DNA of 64,000 bases from Sphingobacteriia bacterium (GTDB lineage Bacteria; Pseudomonadota; Alphaproteobacteria; Rickettsiales; 33-17): contig JAFKLR010000003.1 of NCBI GenBank assembly GCA_017304685.1, forward strand, positions 62,001-126,000. Direction: 5' to 3'. The position numbers were made by a program, and so were the translations under genes. How positions within the stretch are numbered: the first letter of the stretch is position 1; every line of letters starts with the position of its first letter. Below are positions 53,705 through 62,241 of this stretch, piece by piece. Below the pieces are notes generated by a model. That model made no database searches and was not told the origin of the DNA. It saw nothing but the letters and a program-made list of their open reading frames with translations.

Positions 53705-56320
53705 ATGTTTACTACTAACGACATTAGAAAATCTTTCATAAATTTCTTTGTAAATAATAATCATGCACATGTGGAATCGAGCCCATTAATCCCACATAAT
53801 GATCCATCATTGATGTTTACAAATTCAGGGATGGTACAATTCAAAAATTATTTTACAGGGGTTGAGCAATCAAAATTTAAAACTGCTACTACTTCCCAGA
53901 AATGTGTAAGAGCTGGCGGTAAACATAATGATCTTGAAAACGTAGGTTATACAGCGCGTCACCATACTTTTTTTGAAATGTTAGGTAATTTCTCATTTGG
54001 TGATTATTTTAAAGAACAAGCAATTTTTTATGCATGGAATTTTTTAACTAAAGAAATTGGATTGGATAAAAATAAACTTTATTTTACAGTTTATCACACC
54101 GATGATGAAGCTTATAATTTCTGGAAAAAAATGGGAGTTGAAGAAAATAGAATAATAAGAATTTCTACTTCAGATAACTTTTGGTCAATGGGTGATACAG
54201 GTCCTTGTGGACCTTGTTCAGAAATATTTTACGATCATGGAGAAGGTTTAACTGGCGGTTTGCCAGGTCAGCCAGATGAAGGTGGTGAAAGATATGTTGA
54301 AATATGGAACCTTGTATTTATGCAATATGAGCAAAAGGCAAATGGTGAAATGTTACCATTACCAAAGCCAAGTATAGATACAGGCATGGGTTTGGAACGC
54401 TTTGCAGCAGCAATGCAAGGTGTTTATGATAATTATCAAATTGATTTATTTAAAAATTTAATGCAAGCAAGTAGTGAAATTACTAAAACTAAAATCACTA
54501 CCGAAAATATAGCTTCTCATAAAGTTATAGTAGATCATTTACGTTCTACAGCTTTTTTAATAGCGGATGGAATCATTCCTTCAAATGAAGGAAGAGGTTA
54601 TGTTCTTCGTAGAATTATGCGTCGAGCTATGAGACATGTACATCACTTAGGTTGTAAAGAGACGGTAATTAATAAATTGATTCCGTCACTTATCCATGAA
54701 ATGGGTGGAGCTTATCCTGAATTACTTCGTGCAGAAAATTTTATAACTGAAACAATAAAGCAAGAAGAAGAACGTTTTCAAGAAACCCTTGATAGAGGTA
54801 TGAAGTTATTATCTCAAGAAGTTAATAATTTGAAAAAAGAGCAAGATTTACCAGGTGAAGTTGCATTCAAATTATACGATACATATGGTTTTCCATTAGA
54901 TCTTACAATGGATATTATGCGTAAAGAAGACCGTAGTGTTGACGTTGTAGCTTTTGAAGAAAATATGAAAAAGCAAAAAGAAATGGCTAGAAAATCTTGG
55001 CTAGGTTCTGGAGAAAATGCAACAGAAGAATTATGGTTTGATATTAAAAATGAATATGGGTCTTCAGAATTTTTAGGATATAAAATGCATAGTGCAGATG
55101 CAATTATCCAAGAGATTATTAAAGATGGTCAAAAAATTGATGAAGTAAAGTCAGGAGATAAAGTTTGCTTTATAACTAACCAAACTCCATTTTATGGTGA
55201 ATCAGGTGGCCAAATGGGAGATATAGGTATTGGTAAAACTTCTACAGGTGAAATAGTAATTACCGATACTAAAAAACATCTAGATTTGCATGTTCATTAT
55301 GCTGAGGTAAAAAGCGGTAGTATTAAAAAATCGCAAACTATTACTCTTACAATTGATGAAGAAAGAAGAAAGAAATTAAAAAGTAATCACTCAGCAACTC
55401 ATCTTTTACATGCGGTACTTAGAAAATTTTTAGGTAGTCATATTACTCAAAAAGGCTCGCTTGTAGCTCACGATCGCTTAAGATTTGATATTAGCCATAA
55501 CAAACCGCTAAGCCACTTTGAAATTAAAAGAATAGAGAATGAAGTAAATAAAATAATTAGAGAAAATCATTCTGTTACTACAAAACTTATGGCTCCAAAA
55601 GATGCTATTGAAAGTGGGGCAATGGCTTTATTTGGTGAAAAATATGGTGAAGAAGTAAGAGTAGTTTCAATGGGTGGATTGCTTGAAGAAAAAGATTATT
55701 CGATTGAACTTTGCGGTGGCACTCACGTTGAAAGAACTGGCGATATAGGTTGTTTTAAAATAATTAGTGAAGCTGCAATTGCATCAGGCGTTAGAAGAAT
55801 TGAAGCAGTTTCAGGTGAAGATGCAATAAATTATATTCACTCGCGTGATGAAATATTAAACGAATTATCAGCAATTTTAAAAGTTCCAACAAATGAATTT
55901 CCAGCTCGTTTAGAATCATTAAATAGTGAAAGTAAAAGATTAGAAAAGGAATTATTAGAAGCCCGTAAAATTATTCTTGATTCTTATTTAAATAAATTTG
56001 AAAGTTTTAATAAAGCTGATCTTTTAGTTGTTGAAACTAAAGGTATGAATTTTAAAGACCTTAAATCATGGCTTGATAATAATATAAAGAAATTTGAAAA
56101 ATCAATAATTGTAGTTATTAATGAAGACATAGGAAAGGGGGCTGTAGTTGTTGCTGTAAGTAACCCTGACATTATCAAAGCTACTGAAATTGCTGAAAAG
56201 TTTGTAAAAGCCTTAGGAGGAACAGGTTCTGGTGGTTCACCGAATTTCGCACAAGGTGGTATTTCTAACGTAAACAACCTTAAAAATGCAATTACCGAAT
56301 TAAAAAATCAGCTTAATTAA
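53705..56320 (+). CDS. alaS: Alanyl-tRNA synthetase
   Basis: Class II synthetase charging tRNA-Ala, with editing. The order is catalytic domain (SSPLIPHNDPSLMFTNSGM; GDYFKEQAIFYAW), the tRNA-binding helical domain (EGRGYVLRRIMRRAMRH), the editing domain with zinc-type HSATHLLHAVL and CGGTHVERTGDIG, and the C-Ala domain with GGTGSGGSPNFAQGG. 871 residues, full length. A strong hairpin follows. Confidence 0.98.
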   Translation: MFTTNDIRKSFINFFVNNNHAHVESSPLIPHNDPSLMFTNSGMVQFKNYFTGVEQSKFKTATTSQKCVRAGGKHNDLENVGYTARHHTFFEMLGNFSFGDYFKEQAIFYAWNFLTKEIGLDKNKLYFTVYHTDDEAYNFWKKMGVEENRIIRISTSDNFWSMGDTGPCGPCSEIFYDHGEGLTGGLPGQPDEGGERYVEIWNLVFMQYEQKANGEMLPLPKPSIDTGMGLERFAAAMQGVYDNYQIDLFKNLMQASSEITKTKITTENIASHKVIVDHLRSTAFLIADGIIPSNEGRGYVLRRIMRRAMRHVHHLGCKETVINKLIPSLIHEMGGAYPELLRAENFITETIKQEEERFQETLDRGMKLLSQEVNNLKKEQDLPGEVAFKLYDTYGFPLDLTMDIMRKEDRSVDVVAFEENMKKQKEMARKSWLGSGENATEELWFDIKNEYGSSEFLGYKMHSADAIIQEIIKDGQKIDEVKSGDKVCFITNQTPFYGESGGQMGDIGIGKTSTGEIVITDTKKHLDLHVHYAEVKSGSIKKSQTITLTIDEERRKKLKSNHSATHLLHAVLRKFLGSHITQKGSLVAHDRLRFDISHNKPLSHFEIKRIENEVNKIIRENHSVTTKLMAPKDAIESGAMALFGEKYGEEVRVVSMGGLLEEKDYSIELCGGTHVERTGDIGCFKIISEAAIASGVRRIEAVSGEDAINYIHSRDEILNELSAILKVPTNEFPARLESLNSESKRLEKELLEARKIILDSYLNKFESFNKADLLVVETKGMNFKDLKSWLDNNIKKFEKSIIVVINEDIGKGAVVVAVSNPDIIKATEIAEKFVKALGGTGSGGSPNFAQGGISNVNNLKNAITELKNQLN

Positions 56321-56330
56321 ATTATCAATT

Positions 56331-56364
56331 AATACTCTTCTATTTTATGAAATGGGAGAGTATT
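56331..56364 (+). terminator. Terminator hairpin after alaS
   Basis: AATACTCTTCTATTT (56331-56345) pairs with AAATGGGAGAGTATT (56350-56364), 15 pairs with two G-U wobbles and a TATG loop, ten bases after the alaS stop. The T-tract is poor. Confidence 0.65.
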
Positions 56365-56425
56365 ATCATAAAAAAGTTAATTTTCTACTAGTAAATAATA
56401 TTTAATTAATAAGACGCGAGGCGTT

Positions 56426-58639
56426 ATGTTAAGTCAGCAAGCTCAACAATCAAAAGAAAATTTAAACCCAAAAAATAAAAAACCTTTTATCGACTTAACA
56501 AAGCGAGAAAGTGAAACGCAAAAGATAAAATTTATTGATTTAAATAACGAAATACAATTCACTTCTTTAATTAATTATATGAATAAATTGCGTGAAAAAA
56601 TAAAGAATTTAAAAGAAGATGATGGAATAATGATTCCTGTCCCAATGATTCAGGGAATTTTGGATTTAGATGATAAAAATAATGATCTCATCGATGAATT
56701 AAGCATGGAAAAAAGTAATGATTTAAATATTGATTTACCAATTTCTCATATGATAAAGGATTTATACAATCAAGATACTGATACTGATGAATCAAGTTGG
56801 GAAAGTGATGAAGAGGGAAAAACTAATGAAAAAAGGCATAAAGAAGATAGCAGTATCACCCAGTTAAATATAAAAGATAAAGAAATTGAAGGATTAAAGA
56901 AAGAGCTTAGTAACGCTAAAGATTTAGAAGAAAGAATAGATACTCTCTCTAATAACATAAAAGATATGAGTACTAAAAACGGTGAATTAACTTTATCAAT
57001 AGAAGGAAAAACTGTTTTAACTAATAAATTATCTATTGATCTATTAACTTTAGGCGAAAAAATAAAAGAATTAAGTGATACATTAGTACAAAGAGATGAA
57101 GAATTAGGCTTAAAAAATAAAAAAATTGAGGTACTAGAAAAGCAACTTAGTGAAAAACCTAGAGCTTTAAATATTAAAAATTTAAAAGATGAAAATGAAA
57201 GATTAGAAAAAGAAAATAGTGATTTAGTGATTAAAAATAATAGTTTGGCATGGTCCAATGTAAGTTTAAAATCACAATTAGCTACCAAAATGGGTTTATG
57301 CGATGAATTAACTACTAAAAATCTTTCGCTTGGCTCAGATCGTAAAGAGCTTACTGAGAAGAATAATGCTTTAAAAGAAGAAGTTTCAAGACTCACAACT
57401 CTTGTTATGAAATCAGAGAATGAGTTTAAAAAAGAAATAAAAAAGAAAATTAGAGAAGAATTTGAAACAGAATTAAAAGGTTATAAAACTAAGTTAGAGA
57501 ATAAAGAAACAATAATAGAATTATTTAAGAAAAAGGTTTCTGAACTTGAGCAAACCATTAAAAATAATAATAAAGAAAAAGAATCTTTAGAAAAAGAGCG
57601 CAAAGCAAATAAACAAAGAATAGTCCTTCTCGAGGATGAAAATAAGGATTTAAGAGAAGTAAGTAAACTTGCTATAAAAGAAGAGACTGATAAATTTGAA
57701 AATTTAGCCACTTCTCTTATCACCTCCGAGGCCCTACATTTTTTACAACCTATTAATTCAGAAGCTCTTGAATTGACAATTAAAAAATTAACTAAGGAAA
57801 TAGAAGAAAATGTCAAAAAATATAAAGAAAATTTAGAAGCAAAAGAAAATTTAATTGTCGAAAAGTCTAAAAAAATCAAAACAAAAAATATTAAAATTCA
57901 AACTTTAGAACGAAAAATTGCAGATTTAAAAAAAGAAATAAAAGAAAAAGAACGCAATTTAGAATCTTCTATAAAAAAGAATGATGAAACTATAAAAGAA
58001 TTAAGCCAACAGGTTAGTAACTTAAAAACAGAAATTGAAAGTAAAAACTCTCAAAATGAAGAATCGAGAAAAAAGGACAAAGAAACTTACGATACAAAAA
58101 TTAAAGAATTAGAAGAATTATTAGAATTAAAGGTTAATGAAGTTAATAAGAAACAAAGTGAATTAAAGTCTTACGATGATAAAGTTAAAGAATTAAACCA
58201 ACAAATAGAGAAATTTAAACACGAATTACATAACAGTAATAGTGAAAATATAAAATTAAATGAAAGTATTAAAGCCTCTCTTACTGAAAAAGAGCAATTA
58301 AAGAATGAAGCTCAAAATTATGATAATGAAATAAAGAAATTGCAAGAAGATTTGAAGTTAAAAGAAAAAAAATGTAAGCGTTTAGAAGAAGACAAAAAGA
58401 AATTAGATAAAGAAGCTCAAATTTATTTTGATGAAAAATGTAACTTAGATGATCAAATAAAAGTTATTGAAAAAGAAAGAGAACATTTCAAAATATTAAG
58501 CGTTTACTGGTATAAACAATATGAAAAAACACATAAAAATGGTAATGAGCAAAATAATTTATTACAATCTGGTTTTAGAGTAGAGTACGAATCTGAAACT
58601 AACAATATTACAGATAAAATTGGTCATACTAGATATTAA
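56426..58639 (+). CDS. Long coiled-coil protein, 737 aa
   Basis: No family recognised beyond coiled coil. The first 130 residues are acidic and less regular (with DTDTDESSWESDEEGK). From about 145 to 715 the sequence is almost continuous heptad-like Lys/Glu/Leu/Asn, for example LEKENSDLVIKNNSLAW and KELNQQIEKFKHEL. There is no signal peptide, membrane helix or ATPase motif, so it is not an SMC protein. A cytoskeletal, structural or secreted effector role are open options; similarity searches will be confused by composition. It converges on the 873-residue exported gene. Confidence 0.8.
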   Translation: MLSQQAQQSKENLNPKNKKPFIDLTKRESETQKIKFIDLNNEIQFTSLINYMNKLREKIKNLKEDDGIMIPVPMIQGILDLDDKNNDLIDELSMEKSNDLNIDLPISHMIKDLYNQDTDTDESSWESDEEGKTNEKRHKEDSSITQLNIKDKEIEGLKKELSNAKDLEERIDTLSNNIKDMSTKNGELTLSIEGKTVLTNKLSIDLLTLGEKIKELSDTLVQRDEELGLKNKKIEVLEKQLSEKPRALNIKNLKDENERLEKENSDLVIKNNSLAWSNVSLKSQLATKMGLCDELTTKNLSLGSDRKELTEKNNALKEEVSRLTTLVMKSENEFKKEIKKKIREEFETELKGYKTKLENKETIIELFKKKVSELEQTIKNNNKEKESLEKERKANKQRIVLLEDENKDLREVSKLAIKEETDKFENLATSLITSEALHFLQPINSEALELTIKKLTKEIEENVKKYKENLEAKENLIVEKSKKIKTKNIKIQTLERKIADLKKEIKEKERNLESSIKKNDETIKELSQQVSNLKTEIESKNSQNEESRKKDKETYDTKIKELEELLELKVNEVNKKQSELKSYDDKVKELNQQIEKFKHELHNSNSENIKLNESIKASLTEKEQLKNEAQNYDNEIKKLQEDLKLKEKKCKRLEEDKKKLDKEAQIYFDEKCNLDDQIKVIEKEREHFKILSVYWYKQYEKTHKNGNEQNNLLQSGFRVEYESETNNITDKIGHTRY

Positions 58640-58675
58640 AATTTAAGGGAGGTAGTTTCCTTTAATTTTAATATC
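58632..58675. terminator. Bidirectional hairpin containing both stop codons
   Basis: GATATTAAAATTTAAGG (58632-58648) pairs with CCTTTAATTTTAATATC (58659-58675), 17 positions with one mismatch and a 10-base loop. The plus-strand stop (58637-58639) lies in the left arm and the minus-strand stop (58668-58670) in the right arm. Confidence 0.75.
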
Positions 58676-61289
58676 TACCCCAATTATAATTTGTTCCATC
58701 AAATGTGTTTCCAGCAGCGCCATATTTACATGGATTTATCCACCACCATGAAAATCTGGATTTATCATTTGTAACCCATTGATAACCCCAGCAATCATCT
58801 TCATACCAGCCATAGTCTTGTCTAAACCAATATCTGTGAGCCATTACCCAATAATCTTCTAAAGTTTTTTGTCTTTCCATGTAGAAATTATTTGTAACTG
58901 ATACACCAGAGCATATATTGTAAACGCCATTGGCTCCTCCAGAATTGTACCATCCCCATGAATTACCATAGGTTCTATCATAAAAATATCTTGGAGGCTG
59001 ATCATCATCACTGCCATTGACTTGCCATTTCATAACAATTGCTGAATAAAATTTATGTTTTACCCCAACATCTCCAATCATAATACCAGGTTTCTCTTGC
59101 CATGATCTCCAGTTTTGATTGCCAAGCGATTGGCCATTACACCATGAATTAGGTTTTTTTAAAGTTCCGTTAGTTTTAGAAACCTGGATAGGTGAAGTTG
59201 TTAGCCAGTAGCAATATCTGCATCCCTCTCTATAACATGAATTATATTCATTAGCTAAGCCAGTACTAAAATTAGGTACTTCCCAAATTCTTGCCATAAC
59301 TCTAGTATCTTGCATTGTTGCAACTTCTGGGTTACCGCTTCTAAAGTATGTGTCCGTATGATTTAAAGCGCAACTTTTTCCATTATCCCATGAATTATAA
59401 GGTCCTCCACGATACAAATACTGAATATCGTAAGTGCCGTCATTTCTAATTGAGGTGTCTATACCAAAACCTGCATAAAGATTATTACCAGTGATAGTAA
59501 ATAAATTTTGTAAACCACTGACGGTTTTATTAGTAACATCAAAATTATGCACAATAGCAAATCTATTATTCATCCACCATGTTGCCCATATATGGAAACC
59601 GTATTGTGGTGAATTAGCGTTACCAGGTTTAGTAGTTACAGGATTATAAGCAGTGGTGCCGTCTATTTCTAAGTAACCATTTCCTGCTGTACGCCAATAT
59701 GCATTCGCACCACTTAAATCAACATCTTTACCTTTAACGCTTAAGTCGATTAAAGATAAAACTCTGTCTCCATCGTTTGGCCTTTTATCCCACCCTCTAC
59801 CAAATGGGTTTCTATGAGAATAGTATGCTTGTACTCTTCCATAATCTCCACCTTGCCAGCTATTAGGATCAGGTGAACCTCCAGGATTACCAATAAAACC
59901 ATCAATTCTTCCATACCAATTCCAATCAGTCCATTTGTCATTGTAGCGACCTGTAATAGGCCCGCAAGTCCCAGCACTTCCTGAATTTGCAGCAGCAAAA
60001 TTTCTAGAACCATTAGCTCCGCTAGGAGTTGCTAAACAACTAATTCTTGTTGATTTGTCTAAAATTTCACCATTGTTGGTACATGCCGCATAGTCAGCAC
60101 CTAAACTTCTTCCCTGATCAGTTTTAGTATAAATATTAGATGGATACCATTGTTCTTGATGGTTCCACATTGCAACCTCTTTTCTTGAACCTGCATGATA
60201 AGTTATTGATTCACCTTCATATAAAAATGGAGCGTTGAAACCATTTCCAGTTACAGCAGGACAGGATTGTTTACATCCATCACCACTAACTGATGACCAA
60301 GTAGCACCACCGGTATTAGGATCAATACTACAAGTTCTAGAAGTTGAATTCACTAATGTACCTCGTGTACACATACTACTAGTTGCATTAACTGTTGTAG
60401 AAGATGTTCCACTTGTTGTATTACCTGCAGAGGTTTTAGGCCAATTAACATTTGCAACAGTTTCTGCTGCGCATTCCGGAGGAGTTACATATACTAATAG
60501 GGGTGTATTACTAGAATTTCTGATAATTTTACTTGTTAAGTTTGAAGTAGAATTTGCTCCTGTTGGCGAAACAAATAAATTTAACTCATCCCTTGAACTA
60601 GATTTACTGTAATTCTTTATTTCAGCTGAGTAAGATTTATATGCTGAGGGAATCAAAGTGTGAGATTCATAAAGTATACTATTAGCTGAATTATCCTGTG
60701 ATGTACAAATAGTTCTTAAAGTTTGATCAGAGTCAAAGTTATTATTCGCTGTCACAATATTATTTCCAGCTTTAGTATTTCGTAAATTTGTTACGAAGAA
60801 ATAATATCTGCCAGGAGTAGATGGAACTCTAAAATAATAATTTTTATGTAATGTTATAGGTGCTTCATTATTTAATAAAGCTGAAGGATTTTTTATACAT
60901 CTAAAGTTAACTGTTTTTGTTGTATTTCCATTTATAACAGTTTCATAAGGAAGAAAGCCTATAATTAAAGCATTATCTGCATGAGTGTCTTTAAAAAAGA
61001 AATTGCCACCTACATATAAATTCGTTGCAGCCATAATGCCAACACTAGAAGAAGTGCCGTCTTTATAAACAAGACTTGGTGCAGGAGTATCTTTACGTTT
61101 TCCATAATTTTCTCTTTCGCTAGTTAAATCGTAATTATAAAACCATATTTTTCTTTCTGTGATTACTTCTTTAATATTAAGCATTTTAAAGCTAGCAGGC
61201 TCTACAGCTTTAGAGATTTTAGGGTTAAGTAAAAGTAAACTTGGCGAAAGTAATAAAACTTTACATATAGTTTTAATGAACGTCTTCAT
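58668..61289 (-). CDS. Exported Trp/Cys-rich protein, possible pilus-tip adhesin
   Basis: Large exported protein of 873 residues with a signal peptide (about 1-28, VLLLSPSLLLLNPKISKA). No family was recognised. The first 220 residues look like a beta domain. A Ser/Thr-rich stretch follows (about 275-300), then a Cys-bearing segment (CTRGTLVNSTSRTC, GCKQSC) and a C-terminal half extremely rich in Trp, Tyr, Gly and Asn. That half includes the cluster SCYREGCRYCYW (about 686-697) and YDRTYGNSWGWYN. About 20 Cys suggest disulfides, hence periplasmic or surface location. It starts 10 bases after a prepilin gene, and the base composition is richer in G and C than the neighbours. A filament-associated adhesin is inferred. 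Confidence 0.75.
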   Translation of the reverse strand: MKTFIKTICKVLLLSPSLLLLNPKISKAVEPASFKMLNIKEVITERKIWFYNYDLTSERENYGKRKDTPAPSLVYKDGTSSSVGIMAATNLYVGGNFFFKDTHADNALIIGFLPYETVINGNTTKTVNFRCIKNPSALLNNEAPITLHKNYYFRVPSTPGRYYFFVTNLRNTKAGNNIVTANNNFDSDQTLRTICTSQDNSANSILYESHTLIPSAYKSYSAEIKNYSKSSSRDELNLFVSPTGANSTSNLTSKIIRNSSNTPLLVYVTPPECAAETVANVNWPKTSAGNTTSGTSSTTVNATSSMCTRGTLVNSTSRTCSIDPNTGGATWSSVSGDGCKQSCPAVTGNGFNAPFLYEGESITYHAGSRKEVAMWNHQEQWYPSNIYTKTDQGRSLGADYAACTNNGEILDKSTRISCLATPSGANGSRNFAAANSGSAGTCGPITGRYNDKWTDWNWYGRIDGFIGNPGGSPDPNSWQGGDYGRVQAYYSHRNPFGRGWDKRPNDGDRVLSLIDLSVKGKDVDLSGANAYWRTAGNGYLEIDGTTAYNPVTTKPGNANSPQYGFHIWATWWMNNRFAIVHNFDVTNKTVSGLQNLFTITGNNLYAGFGIDTSIRNDGTYDIQYLYRGGPYNSWDNGKSCALNHTDTYFRSGNPEVATMQDTRVMARIWEVPNFSTGLANEYNSCYREGCRYCYWLTTSPIQVSKTNGTLKKPNSWCNGQSLGNQNWRSWQEKPGIMIGDVGVKHKFYSAIVMKWQVNGSDDDQPPRYFYDRTYGNSWGWYNSGGANGVYNICSGVSVTNNFYMERQKTLEDYWVMAHRYWFRQDYGWYEDDCWGYQWVTNDKSRFSWWWINPCKYGAAGNTFDGTNYNWGRY

Positions 61290-61299
61290 TGTATACCTA

Positions 61300-62088
61300 T
61301 TAATTCATTCTAATAACAACTCTACATAATAGTGCTGGGTTTTGGTTATTATATACATCTGGGTTTGGGGTTGTATTTACGCAAACGTTTGCTGCAGCAC
61401 CACCTGCACCAGAAGAAGCAGCGCCGGCAGGACTACCTGCAGGTGAAGCAAGAACTATCCCACTACCTGGCATACCATCGTCTAATTTACCGTCAATATA
61501 ATAAGCATCAGAAGGTGCTAAGCTGTTAAATGTAGTATAGGTGCCACCGGCAACACTACTTAAACCTATAAGTTCATAATAATTTACGCCATTTATTGAA
61601 TACACTATAAAGAATGCACCTTTACCAACTTTAGCTGGAGGGAAAAAGTTTTCTAATGTTGCAGTAGCGCTAGTTGTTACTGCAGATGCTGCAGTTGTAT
61701 AAGAGCTTGTATTACCTTCAATCAAGTTTGCTGCCCATAAATCATTCCAAAATAATGCTGTTTCACCATCTGCATTTGTACTAGCAGCGGCACCACCTTC
61801 GATTAACCCATTACCATCACCTTTACCTGTAGTACCATCTCTTGTGGCAAGACCAAAAGATGTCGCAATACTACTTGGAAGATCACCAGGTATGCCGTTA
61901 TATTTAATTCTAAAAGCAGAAACGGCAGTGTTAAAGTTTGACACCTGTCTTATTGTTGCGCTAAGTTCTGCAGTTCTTATAAGGCTTTGACCTGTCAAAA
62001 TTCCACCTACAATTAATCCAATAATTACTAATACGATTGAAAGTTCTACTAAAGTAAAAGCTTTTGATTTATTGTATATGTAAGACAT
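61300..62088 (-). CDS. Type IV prepilin-like protein
   Basis: Class III-signal protein. A short basic leader (MSYIYNKSKA) is followed by the prepilin peptidase site and hydrophobic stalk FTLVELSIVLVIIGLIVGGI with Glu5, the hallmark of type IV pilins and pseudopilins. The segment FRIKYNGIPGDLP occurs in a common alphaproteobacterial prepilin group. The 230-residue head is rich in Ala, Gly, Thr and Ser, and its only two Cys are near the end (VCVNTT and LCRVVI), a possible pilin disulfide loop. The peptidase PilD and the assembly ATPase are not in the window. It is transcribed with the 873-residue gene. Confidence 0.9.
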   Translation of the reverse strand: MSYIYNKSKAFTLVELSIVLVIIGLIVGGILTGQSLIRTAELSATIRQVSNFNTAVSAFRIKYNGIPGDLPSSIATSFGLATRDGTTGKGDGNGLIEGGAAASTNADGETALFWNDLWAANLIEGNTSSYTTAASAVTTSATATLENFFPPAKVGKGAFFIVYSINGVNYYELIGLSSVAGGTYTTFNSLAPSDAYYIDGKLDDGMPGSGIVLASPAGSPAGAASSGAGGAAANVCVNTTPNPDVYNNQNPALLCRVVIRMN

Positions 62089-62121
62089 AATGTGCCTGCA
62101 TTAATTTATTTTATTTTTACA

Positions 62122-62161
62122 ATTATAGTACAATATTATACTTTATGTAAATCATTGTCAA
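62122..62161 (-). promoter_or_regulatory. Promoter elements of the prepilin operon
   Basis: On the minus strand a perfect TTGACA (62156-62161) is followed after 15 bases by TATAAT (62135-62140). Overlapping it, TTTACA (62146-62151) is followed after 18 bases by a second perfect TATAAT (62122-62127). The prepilin ATG lies about 35 bases further. These are the best consensus matches I saw in the window. Confidence 0.65.
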
Positions 62162-62241
62162 ATTTATAAATTTATTAATATATTTGTTAATTTAGGATTA
62201 ATACGTATATTTTTGTAAAAGAAAATTTTATAAAAGGTTTG

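Noticed and set aside
56770..57396. 208-codon minus-strand frame
   Set aside because: Antisense shadow of the coiled-coil gene; Ser/Phe/Leu composition comes from reversed Lys/Glu codons.
59750..60013. 87-codon minus-strand frame in another phase
   Set aside because: Nested in the 873-residue exported gene, whose frame is open throughout with a signal peptide.
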